In this document: positions 22,880-32,460 of the stretch, piece by piece
Layout: each line of letters begins with the position of its first letter
How positions within the stretch are numbered: position 1 is the first letter of the stretch
Assembly (NCBI GenBank): GCA_027475525.1
Contig: JAMWFC010000009.1
Span: forward strand, 372,001-436,000
DNA from: Macrolepiota albuminosa
Lineage: Eukaryota; Basidiomycota; Agaricomycetes; Agaricales; Agaricaceae
Length of the DNA: 64,000 nucleotides
Direction: 5' to 3'
Made by a program: the position numbers and the translations under genes
Notes under the pieces: model-generated
What the model was told of the DNA's origin: nothing
What the model saw: only the letters and a program-made list of their open reading frames with translations
Databases searched by the model: none

Positions 22880-25800
22880 CTAATTGAGATAACCACGGCA
22901 TTTAGCAGATCCACATAAACAAGGGATCTTATCCTGCTCGAAGGGAAAGTGATAATCTGCCAAAAATAACATCAGTCCCTACACACAGCATGATTTCGGC
23001 AACACAAACCATAAGTAATTTCATCACCAAGCTCAATATCCTGTTTCGCATAAATGACAATCTTCTTTTCACCATTTATCGTGATGATTTTGGCTGTACA
23101 ATTAGGGTCGCAGGAATGGTTAATCAGCCGCCTTGAACCCAATATGATCAACCCGAACATTCGCCGCACAGAACCGAAAAGCAACATACCCCAGATTCCC
23201 TTTCTTAGTGGCATCAACCACAATCTCCTCGTCGATCCTAAAAAGGTAACTGCTGCCGATACCCTGGCGCTCATACGCCTTCTCCCTCTTCTCAGCCACC
23301 TGCGCGCGGATGACCTCGCCCACGTACTCAATGACCATCTCCCCCCTGGATATCTTCTCCATCGCATACAGCCCCCAATCATGGATGGGCGACCTCCCAA
23401 AGCGCAAATGCTTCTTGCGCGTCTGGAGCTGGTTGAACTTGAACGTCAGCTCGCTCGCCGCAGCCTCGCCCTTGGACAACGCCACCGCCCGCTGCACCTG
23501 ATTGAACTCCTCGAGCCCCTGCGCGCGCCGGCGCGCATTCGCGCGGTTCGATCGTGACGACGTGATGTGCTGCTGCATCTCCTCGGGCGGCGGCGCGGCC
23601 TCGACAGCCGCGGCAGCCGTGCGTGCCTGGTACTGCGCGACGTACGCGGCCTTTTCGGCGTGCGTGATCTTGTAGTACCCTTCCGTGCGCGCGGATCCGG
23701 TGATGTGTTTGCGGAACGCGGGGGTCTCTGGAGGCGTCGGCAGTGCGTCACTTTGAGTCACAGCGTGATGCGAGTCGGGGCCGTCTTTCTTTGCGGCGGG
23801 GAATTGGTGGCCGTTCAGTGCGAGCTTGAGGAAGTAGACGTCCTCGTCGTCTGCGCACAAGCCCGCGGTGTACGGGTCGAGTGGGGGCGTCGGCGGGGGA
23901 GTGACCACGCGCGGGCGCTTGAGATCTGGAGTCGGTGATTGAGAACGGGACGAACTCGGCGTAATGCGAACTTGAGCGACAGAAGGCAGGTCATAGTCCT
24001 CGGAGTACAGAACATCAGTCTCAAGAGTCTTCTTGAGTGTCTTCTTTGTCGTCGTTTTCTTCTTCGCCGCACCCTTTTTCGTCTTTGTCGTCGTCGTCGT
24101 CTCCACCTCAATCTCCACTTGCACCTTTTGCTTCTTGCGCACGGGCACACCGTTCTCCTGCTCCTCGACCACATCCTGCTGACCCTCCACACCTCTCTTC
24201 CTGACCACATCCCGCACCTTCTCCTTCTCCTCCCCTTCCTCCTCCGACTCGACTTCTTCATCCACAATCTTCTTCCTAACCGTCTTCACAACCTCCTTCT
24301 TCCTCTTCTTCCTCGGCCTCTCCTCCTGGTCCCCCTCCTCCGCGGGCACCTCCTCAACAACGACGACTTTAGGCTTCGCCTTCCTAAACGACAAGCCCTT
24401 GAGTCCCCGCCCCTCGCCCGCGCCCGCGCCCACAGCGCCTCCACTCAACTTCAACTTCTCCCTCCCAATCGCCTCCAACATCTCGCGGCCCACGGGCCCA
24501 CGCATGACGTCGACACTCATCAGGCGCTCCTTCACGTCCCGCCTGAGCACCGCCTTGAGCTCCTCCTCGATCGCCGCCTTCGCCGCGGCGACCAGCGCGC
24601 CGTCGTCGTCCCATTTCCCGTCTTTCGGCCCCGACACGGGCAGCGCGGGCGCGCCGTGCACCGTCAGCGTCACCGCCTGGTACGCGAGCTTCTTCGCGGC
24701 CGAGTTCGACAGCACCCGCGAGGCACGCAGCGCACCGTCCGGCGTCGTAAAGGTGACGTACCATCCTACGTGGTCTTTTAGGATCTGTCGTGTAAACGTT
24801 ACCGTAATGAGATACGATCAAATCAGCTTTTATATCAGAAAAAAACGAAACACGAAAAAAAAACGAAAAAACGCACCAAATCGACTTTGAACCCCTCAAA
24901 GAACAACCTAACATCCTCCTCCCTAACACCACCAACAAGCGGAAAACGAACATGCTCCCTCCCGTTCCTCGCGAGTTTCTCAACGACACACTTATGCCTC
25001 TCCTCCCTCTCCTCCCTCTTCTCCCGCTTACCCCTCCCCTCTCTACTCCGACTGCGACTTCTACTCCGACTCCTACTGCCCTCCCTACTCCGGCTCCGGC
25101 TCCGGCTCCTGCTCCGACCAGCAGCACTACTCCGCGACCGCGACCGCGACCGGCTGCGCGAACGAGACCACCTCGCCTTGCGCCTAAAAAACCTCTTATC
25201 ATGCTCGTCCTCACGCTCCCAGCTCGCCTCGCGCGACCCAGGGCCCGACACCGACACCGACACCGACCCAGGCCGCCAGCTGTCCCGCACCCCCCGGAAA
25301 AACGGGGGAGGCGTGTGTCCGTGCGCGTGCGCGTGTGAGCGGCCGGGGACGTACGAGTCGCCGCGCGGATGCGGATGCGGGTGTCGCCCTCTTTCTCGCT
25401 CCCACTCCCTGTCCCTGTCCCTGTCTCGATCTCTGTCTCTGTCTCTGTCCCAGTCTCTATCCCAGTCCCGTTCCCTATCCCAGTCACGGTCTCGTTCGCG
25501 GTCACGGTCCCTCTCAACGCGTCCTCGATACCCCACACTCCCACCACCCCGCCTCTCCCACTCCCTATCCCACTCCCTATCCCGCTCGTCCCTCTCCCGC
25601 ATAGGCTGCGCCATCGCCCTCTCCCTCCCTCGCTCCTCCCGCTCCCTCTCCCTCCCTCGCTCCTCCCTCTCCCGCTCCCGCTCACGCTCGCGCTCGCGCT
25701 CCTTGTGCACACCCGGATGAAGCGGCAGCCCATGCTGCTGCAACGCCTGTGCGATGTTCGGATGTACACTCGGCGCAGGCGCGTGCGCGTGCGGGGTCCC

Positions 25801-27701
25801 GTTCCCAATCGCAGTGGCGTTCCCAGTCGCAGCCGCGCTTGTACTCGCATTCGCATTCGCACCCGAATTTGAATTTGAATTCGAAGCAGCAGCAGCAGTA
25901 GGAGGTGGACGCGGCGACACAGCGAGGGGTTTAGGCGGGAGCGTCGGGTGCAGTTGGCCTTGTGTCGGCGTCTGACTCTGACTCTGGCTCTGAGACGCAG
26001 TAGACACTTGATTCTGATTCTGCTGCGGCGTTGGGCCCCTCTTCTGCGCTTGCGCTTGTCCCGCAGACGACGACGCTTGCGCCTGTGGTGTTCCCTCTGC
26101 GCGCGGCGTGTGCGTGTGCGTCTTTGCTACACCCGCGCTCGCGCTCGAACTCGAGCTCCCATTCGGCACGGCAAGCGGGGGCAGCCCTTTCTCCCTCCTC
26201 CTCCTCTCCTCCTTCTCCCTCTCCAACCGCCCCTCGAGCTCCTTCACAATAGCGCCGGCGACCTTGCCGTCGGCATCCAACACGGCTTTGAGCCTCTCGC
26301 CCTCTTCCTCGCCTGCTGTGGCAGCAGCGACCTGGAAGCCGACGCCAAACGCGGGCTTGCGGCCGTCCTCGGCCCTGACGCACCGCGCGGCTTCTTCCCA
26401 ATTGACGAAGCGGAGATGGAGTACACCGAGTGGGGCGCCGTTTGCGCGGTTTTTGAGCCAGTCAAAGGAGGCGAGGGAGCCGTAGGAGCGGTAGTGTGTG
26501 CGGAGGAGGGGCGGCGGGGTGAGCGGGGGGATAGACGCGATCGTGACGCCCACGGGTGCCGCGCGCGTCGTGTGCTCGTCGTGCTGTGTGTGCGAGAGAG
26601 AGAGAGAAAGAAGGGGTTTTGATTAGCAAGGGTGGGTGGGAGACTTACGATCGAGTGGGAATGGGACGCACCTCGTATACTACTTCGATCAGCGTCTCCC
26701 GATATGGCCGTGCGAGCGTGAGTTTGAGTTTTTTCGCGGAGGGGTGCCGGCGGGGATCGTACGGGACGGGCGGGGGCTCGGTGGTGGTCGGGGTGGGGGA
26801 TTCGCCGTTGGGTGTAGAGTCGGATGTAGATCTAGGATCTAGAGTAGAAGTAGGAGGCGGAGGGGGCAGAACCTCGCCGTCGAATCTGAGCAGGGCTTCT
26901 TTGTCCTTTTTGGCTCTGATGCGTTTGGGATGGTGTCGTTTACAGTGGTCTAATAGGGCGCGGTAGTATTTGATGTCCTTCTTGGGGTGGGAATCCTCGG
27001 CGGTGTCTGCAGACAAGGCGGCCATGGGGGCGTAGTTCTGGGCTGCGAGGATGCTTGGGGCGGTCTGTACGATGGGCGAGTCGGGTTTGAAGGCTTCCTT
27101 TGGGGGTGGGATCAGGTCGAGCAGCGGGTCAAAGAGGACTTTGTAGTTGCGGAGGTTTGGTGGGTAGGCAGACGACGGGGGAGGCCACGAGGGCGGTGGT
27201 GGACTTGGACTGGGCGGTCTTGGTGGACTCGGCGGTGGTGGCGGCAGTAGCGGCTCAGGCGGCGGCGGGGGATCGAGTGGCGGCGGCGGGGGATCGTAGT
27301 CTGGCGGCGGGGGCGGTGATTGGACAAACGGCTGGGGGATGTCCATTTTGGCGCACTGACCAGCGCCATTCTGACAATTTATATAACAACGCCCCCGTCA
27401 GCAGTCGCTCTTCACAATGATCACAGAAAAAACAAATTCTCACTGGGATCGTCTTGTTCTTGATTGATATCGGGGCACGGTCGCTGGTTAGCGCTCCCTT
27501 TTCTTCGCTTTCTCGCATCCTTCTCCCATTCACGTTCGTCCCTGCAAGACTCCGCGGCCCAGTCGGTATCGGCTTCCCCGTCCGCTGTGCAGTCGTCGAG
27601 TTCCCCGTCCCCTCTCGGCTGCCCCCCGCTTGCTGTGGCTGGCTGGGCCCCCCGCTCCCGTACAGGGCACGCGGGCCCTTGGGCGGCGCCTTGCCTGACA
27701 T
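22880..27701 (-). CDS. SET1: SET1, COMPASS histone H3K4 methyltransferase
   Basis: SET1 is the catalytic subunit of COMPASS and methylates histone H3 lysine 4. Six exons read right to left (27701-27444, 27370-26672, 26583-24877, 24784-23190, 23131-23010, 22956-22880) give 1485 aa. Seen in order: a start [15 protein letters not shown]; a proline-rich stretch; an RRM-like section ([11 protein letters not shown] to [12 protein letters not shown]); a very long Arg/Asp/Glu and Arg/Ser low-complexity region; a second RRM-like part ([26 protein letters not shown]); an acidic/basic linker; the nSET region ([14 protein letters not shown]); the SET domain from about residue 1345 ([25 protein letters not shown] near 1424, GDEITYDYHF); and the post-SET cysteines [13 protein letters not shown]. 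The first ATG choice follows the GPRAL motif, and the exon joins in phase through an intron at 27443-27371. The coding region is far richer in GC than its flanks, which is why the opposite strand also shows long open frames. Confidence 0.93.
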
Positions 27702-27953
27702 AAGGCACACCCTAGCTCCCGTTGTGGTGTGAGAAAGCAAAAAATGTGTCGTCCTCTCCCGCGTGGCACGAGTCCGCTTCACACCCTTTGGTTCGACCAA
27801 ACACCGCCACTTGTGTGTCGTCCGTCCCCCACCCCCTTTTCCCTCTCCGCCCACACATCTCCAACTCAAATCTACTCTCTCATCACAGGAAAACGTTAAT
27901 TATTTTCCCAGACTTTTGTACTCTGCATACTCGTGTGAGTCATGTAATAGCAC

Positions 27954-28035
27954 AGCAGCATGGCGCAGTTGGAAGCGCGCGGGGCCCATATCACTCGTCA
28001 CCCCGAGGTCACTTGATCGAAACAAGTTGCTGCTA
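27954..28035 (+). tRNA. tRNA-iMet (CAU) with a 9-nt intron
   Basis: A complete cloverleaf can be drawn. The acceptor stem AGCAGCA pairs with TGCTGCT, with A as discriminator. The D stem is GCGC/GCGC. The anticodon stem CGGGG/CCCCG encloses CCCATA + A, with TCACTCGTC (27991-27999) inserted between 37 and 38. The T stem ACTTG/CAAGT carries loop ATCGAAA. The A54-type T loop and the C33 CAU anticodon loop identify a eukaryotic initiator methionine tRNA. The intron sits at the canonical position and is short. It lies about 250 bp upstream of the SET1 start codon, on the opposite strand. Confidence 0.88.
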
Positions 28036-28084
28036 TGAAACAGCTCCAAGATTTTTTGTCAAACTGTCTCAAATCTGCTCTTGC

Positions 28085-28160
28085 ACTCAACTCAAACCAA
28101 GTCACCTGTTGTCACCCGCTACTGCGAAAACCCTTTGTGCCGTCCTCATCAATCACCCCT
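28085..28160. repeat. Dispersed repeat, partner at about 35235-35300
   Basis: CAACTCAAACCAAGTCACCT, then GTCACCCGCTACTGCGAAAACC, aligns with CAACTCAAATCAAGTCATCA, then GTCACCCTGCTACTCGAAAACC, near 35238. It is one of several fragments shared between the two flanks of the coiled-coil array. Confidence 0.55.
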
Positions 28161-28162
28161 CT

Positions 28163-28190
28163 GAGCACGGTGCAGTCGGAAGCCACGCGT
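28163..28190 (+). repeat. tRNA-iMet 5'-half relic
   Basis: GAGCACGGTGCAGTCGGAAG followed by CCACGCG resembles the first 28 bases of the tRNA-iMet gene at 27954 with several changes. No 3' half follows, so it looks like a decayed fragment. Confidence 0.4.
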
Positions 28191-28343
28191 ATCCCTGGCC
28201 ACAACCCATACCAAGATTCTCTTTCCTCATTTATTTACTCTACCGGAACTTCACCGTGGCCAGTCCACTGCTTTCTTCTGCTGCTCACCTGTGTCCCGTT
28301 GCTGACCCCTGATGTGTTCTTGGTCAGCGCCATGCTTAGCAAC

Positions 28344-28361
28344 CGCAGCATGGCGCAGTCG
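28344..28361 (+). repeat. tRNA-iMet 5'-end relic
   Basis: CGCAGCATGGCGCAGTCG matches the tRNA-iMet acceptor strand and D-stem start, then diverges into GTGCAGTGCAGTGC. No downstream tRNA structure is present. Confidence 0.4.
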
Positions 28362-28569
28362 TGCAGTGCAGTGCATAGTGTTTGGATTTCATCGCTTATC
28401 ACCGAAAAGGTGGACTCGAATTAGAACTCTCGGCATCCACTAAGTACAACTTTGAAAAAAATCGCAGAACTTTCTAACCCTAATATAATCATAGCTGGCA
28501 GTACTAACCACTAGATCTTTCCCTCTCACATTCCCTCGACTGTATAAACTATTCACACTATTGTAGTAC

Positions 28570-28673
28570 AGCAGTTTAGCGCAATATGGAAGCGCGGCGC
28601 TCGTTGGGTTGGCGTACGTGTACGTCACGCTTAGATAACCCGAGGCCACTTGTTCGAATCAAGGTTGCTGCTA
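28570..28673 (+). pseudogene. Diverged tRNA-like sequence (iMet-related)
   Basis: The 5' part AGCAGTTTAGCGCAATATGG and the 3' part CCCGAGGCCACTTGTTCGAA followed by TCAAGGTTGCTGCTA resemble the tRNA-iMet gene at 27954. The T stem has a mismatch and the acceptor stem pairs in only five to six positions. The middle is longer than a normal anticodon arm, so no credible anticodon can be read. It may be a pseudogene, a tRNA with a larger intron, or a SINE head. Confidence 0.45.
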
Positions 28674-29164
28674 TTGTGATTCTCATGTCAGAAGTTTTTT
28701 CTTTCCTCTGTCTGTTCGGCGTTGTACCACGATTTGGAAGGTGATGATGCTCTCCGTTTTCCAGTCTCTGAGCTCTGACATCATCTGTGTAATGGCGCGT
28801 AACCTCTTTTGCCTAATCATGCGCTCTCCTTGTGCCTTACGTCCTAGATATGTATATATCAGGGTTCGACTTTGTACTTTCTTCAACACACCAGGACTTA
28901 CATCTGTTCTCTGCAAAAAGCCTTAGTTCCCTCTCGCGCAACGCTACAGTTCGGTCACTCCAACATTACAACTTGCTTTCGCAGACGACCATGGTCAGAT
29001 TCAAGAGATGTCTGGTAAAATGAAACGACTAGTATCTGTTGGTATCCGTCGATAACCTCACGCCGCCAAGGTCAATATTTCGCTCACTAGTTTTCCTTGA
29101 TTCCGCTTAAGTATACTCGATTGCTACAGGAATATATATATATATCACACGTACGAAACGACAC

Positions 29165-29188
29165 CCTCAGTCGTTTATAAGACTGAGG
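29165..29188. repeat. Hairpin downstream of coiled-coil copy A
   Basis: CCTCAGTC - GTTTATAA - GACTGAGG is a perfect 8-bp inverted repeat with an 8-base loop. It lies about 130 bp beyond the stop codon of the minus-strand gene ending at 29315. The equivalent place after copy B (32251-32278) has the same hairpin with 10 pairs including one wobble. It could form in the 3' UTR. Confidence 0.7.
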
Positions 29189-29314
29189 CAGATCGTATAC
29201 TGCTAGGTATGGACAACTGAAATACAGTCCTTTATAACAAGACTGAAGATAATATCCAACACTATCTGCTACGTCCAACCTATCCTGTTTCCAACCCGGT
29301 ATTGTCTACTCCGC

Positions 29315-31893
29315 TCAATCGATATTCAAGCTTTCTAATCCCGGCTCTCTCCTCATTAATAACTCCTCGCCAAAACGTTCCAGCTCCTCCAATCGGCGTT
29401 TTGCATCATCAACGCATTTCTGTTGCAGCGCCGTCATCGTCGATTGAAACTTTTGTTCCCGAAACTCTTGTGCCCTTCTCGCTTGGTCATACCTTTCCAT
29501 CTGCATTTGGTGGAATCTATCTTCCAGTTCTTGTTCATGAGCCTGAAATTTAAATTCACGTTGTTGCTGGGCCTTCTTGAATTCGGATTCGCGCGATTTC
29601 TCAGTCTGATCAAATATTTCCTTGCGTTCCTGTTGGTACTTCACGAACTGGGCCTCACGTTGTGCCTCGTTGATTGTGAATGTATATTCCCGTTCTTTTG
29701 CACGTTTTTGGAAAATTTTGGCTCTCAGCTCCTGTGACTGCTCAAACATCCTCCGGAAATTTGAGACAGCAAAGGGTTCTTGCCCATTTGTAATCTTGGG
29801 TATTGGAAGTGCCTTTTGAATGAGAGAACCTCTCCAGATCGCAGAGATCCCCTATGGCTGTGTTCAGTGTCGTTGAAGATATCTACAATGAATGGCCTAT
29901 GACTCACAAAACCCGTATCAGGTTGGCTGAGAGTTGACATTGGGTGGTAGGTGTGCATACGCGCTCTTTTATCAGCATCAACTTTGTGGTCAGCTCGTTG
30001 TGCAACTTAAGCTGATGACAAGGCCAAGTGTCAGTGTGTTTCATATGAAAAGGCCTGTGGCAATACCGGGAGATACTTACAGCGTACCTTCACTCATTTA
30101 GTACATTTAGTGAGATGGTGTCACTTAGTTTGAAAGAGCTACACTGAATGGGTCAAAACAACTCACAGCAATGTCACTGTAGTTCGAGATGGCTCAAGGC
30201 CGATTGAAGATCTACGGCAATACCTGCTCCGCATCAACTCGAACCAAACGATTTGATCTTCTGTGTTACGTTGATTAAGTTGGATGGCTTGACTTTTGTA
30301 TAACTCCAAAATCATGTCCTTCTGACGTTGGAAGCAGATATCCTCTAAATCCGCCTCCGCCTTCGCTTGCTCTCTAATATGCGACATTGACATAAAGAAC
30401 GCTGTCGAATATTGCCTTTCAGCATTCTGAAAAGCAATGGAACGCCGTCCGCCTCTCCTAAAGTGTCCTTGTCTTCGGCCACGGTGATGATGTGACTGTG
30501 ATTTCCTTGACCAGTGCTTAATTTGTTGATCGAAGATAGTGCTGCGTCCCGATTCCCCAGCGTCCCGTGCAGCCTCTGAAGCGCGAAATTGGCGATCTCT
30601 TACGCTTTGATCCTGCAAGAATGTTTCTTGCCGCTTCCCTTGAGAGCGCATAAAGTTTGCATTAAAATTGTCCTCTTCGACTTGGGCTGAGTGAGTGCTC
30701 CCTTCTGGATCGCCTTGTTCGACCAGATGGGGCGATTGCTCCTGTTGATCATTAGATTCAGGAGATGTTGGCTGCGTCAAAGAACTGAGGCTCTCAGGAT
30801 TAGGTGAGGAAGAGGACTGAGACAGACTCCTCATCGATTGAGATGGGGATTGAGAAATCTGTGTAACCTGTTGGTCATTATATTTGGTGGACGTTGGCTG
30901 CGGAGGGAAAACGAGGTATTCTTGGTCATTAGATTCGGTGGACGTTTGCTGCGGAAGGTGTTCATCAGATTTGGTGAACCTTTGCTGCGGATGGAAATAG
31001 AGGTATTCAGCAAAAGTTGAGGAAGAGGAAGATGGACTCTTTGTTAAAGGTGATGATGGAGTAACTGATTGGGAATTCACAGGCTCCGAGTCTCCATCAG
31101 GAGCTACTGGTATAAGCTAAACATTGATACTGTTAGAATTTGTATAATGATTGTCTCCGAAACTCACCGTGTCCTGGAGGCTTGACTGTTCCTCGGCAAC
31201 TTCCATAATTTCTTTCCGCCTTTCCATGAGTCTGCCAAATTGTTTTACCAAAGCAACGTTGAGAGTATCGTATTTCTTTGTCAATCTCTGACGACCGTGG
31301 CTTAATAGTTCCTTCCGTACTCCACTATACCACTCCGCTCGCTTCACGCGCATCTCCTGGTCACTTTCAAAAGCGCGTGCACGATCTTGTTGTCCCTGGA
31401 CAAATATGACCTCTCGCGCAGCATCAGCCTTTTGAAATCTCTCCTCCTCAAGTGCGTCAGTTTCCTTGTACAGCTCTCGTCGCTGTAGGTCATTTTTCAG
31501 GAAGGTATCACGAAAATTCGCCATTGTATGATCAAATTCGTCCTGTCGTGCACGCTCTCCCATTGATCGAGCTATCTCCTCTTCTGTAAACTTGAGCTCA
31601 AAATCACGCAAGCTCTCTTGGAAGGTGTCGGTCCACTGTGCTTCGGAGACCGCATATTGTTTTGCATGCGCATCATCAGGCTCTGGATTGATAGGCAGTG
31701 TAGGATCAATGTGTTGAGTGGCTCCTGAAGAGAGGCCGAGCTTCCTGTTGCCCCGTAAGTACAAGGACCCCTGTCATTCATTACTGTGCAGCTCATCGGA
31801 ATGACAAACCTTAGAAGTCTCATAGATTCGGGTCGTGTCCTTACAAGGTGAGCGCAAAGTGGGAGCTGATGGAAGGGGTGTATCATCAATCAT
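29315..31893 (-). CDS. Hendecad-repeat coiled-coil protein, copy A
   Basis: Unknown family. Reading right to left, the first two exons are well supported: 31893-31810 (MIDDTPLPSAPTLRSP) and 31770-31168, then exon 3 from 31116 to about 30224, small unresolved exons, and a last exon ending at 29315. The product is almost entirely charged helix with an 11-residue period. The last exon holds nine consecutive units with Arg at 1 and mostly Phe at 5 (RKEIFDQTEKS, RESEFKKAQQQ and so on), covering 29725-29429. Exon 2 has the same pattern (REVIFVQGQQD, RARAFESDQEM), and so does the end of exon 3. A Ser/Pro/Gln-rich linker (31080-30720) interrupts them. No signal peptide, membrane span or enzyme motif is visible. 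A long rod-like, oligomeric structural protein is the inference. Copies B and C are paralogues. Confidence 0.7.
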
Positions 31894-32240
31894 GACTTGG
31901 ACTTTTTTAACATTGTGTTCACAGCCGCATACCCTGGCTATTTGTGGAACTGCTCAGCTGCTGATTGTTGGTTGTATAGCAGTGCGGGTCGTTCCTGATG
32001 CGGCTGTTCGGGCCGATTGAATAGCACACAGCTTAATGGCCACAATGAAATCACAATAAGCTGAGGCCGATGCTGCTATCAGAATTTTGAGTCCTTATTT
32101 TTTCTTTATCTTGAGTTTCTGCAAAGTTTCGGTGCCATTGGCGTGCTGGGTTACAGCATGTACATGCACATGGACATTTGTCCCACTAATGCCTTCTCAG
32201 CTACTCGAAATCTGATCGTAACCAGTCAGTCTGCCTTAGT
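31894..32240. promoter_or_regulatory. Upstream region of copy A with block shared by all three paralogues
   Basis: About 60 bp above the copy A start, GGAACTGCTCAGCTGCTGAT, then TGTTGGTTGTATAGCA, is repeated nearly unchanged above copy B (35093-35130) and copy C (42848-42890). Nearby GTTCGGGCCGATTGAATAG is also shared. The block is a likely common promoter element, or simply the extent of the duplication. Nothing else is seen in this interval. Confidence 0.45.
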
Positions 32241-32250
32241 ACGAAACGAC

Positions 32251-32278
32251 ACCCTTAGTCGTTTATAAGACTGAGGGT
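32251..32278. repeat. Hairpin downstream of coiled-coil copy B
   Basis: ACCCTTAGTC - GTTTATAA - GACTGAGGGT forms a 10-pair stem including one G-T pair and has the same loop as the hairpin after copy A. The flanking sequence ACGAAACGAC before it is identical in both places. Confidence 0.65.
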
Positions 32279-32460
32279 GAGAGACACACACATCGAGATA
32301 CAATCTATTTATTGACATATCCCAGATCCTATACTGCTAGGTACGGACAACTGAAACACAGTCCTTTATAACAAGACTGAAGATAGTATACAGCTAGGGT
32401 TCTAACACTATCTGCTACGTCCAACCTATCCTGTTTCCAACCCGGTATTCTCTACTCCGA

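Noticed and set aside
23054..27420. Long open frames antisense to SET1 and in its alternate frames
   Set aside because: They consist of Arg, Leu, Pro and Ser runs that mirror the low-complexity SET1 sequence. The SET1 frame itself has conserved domains, so these are compositional shadows.
28570..28673. A functional tRNA gene
   Set aside because: The acceptor and T stems have mismatches and no credible anticodon loop can be drawn.
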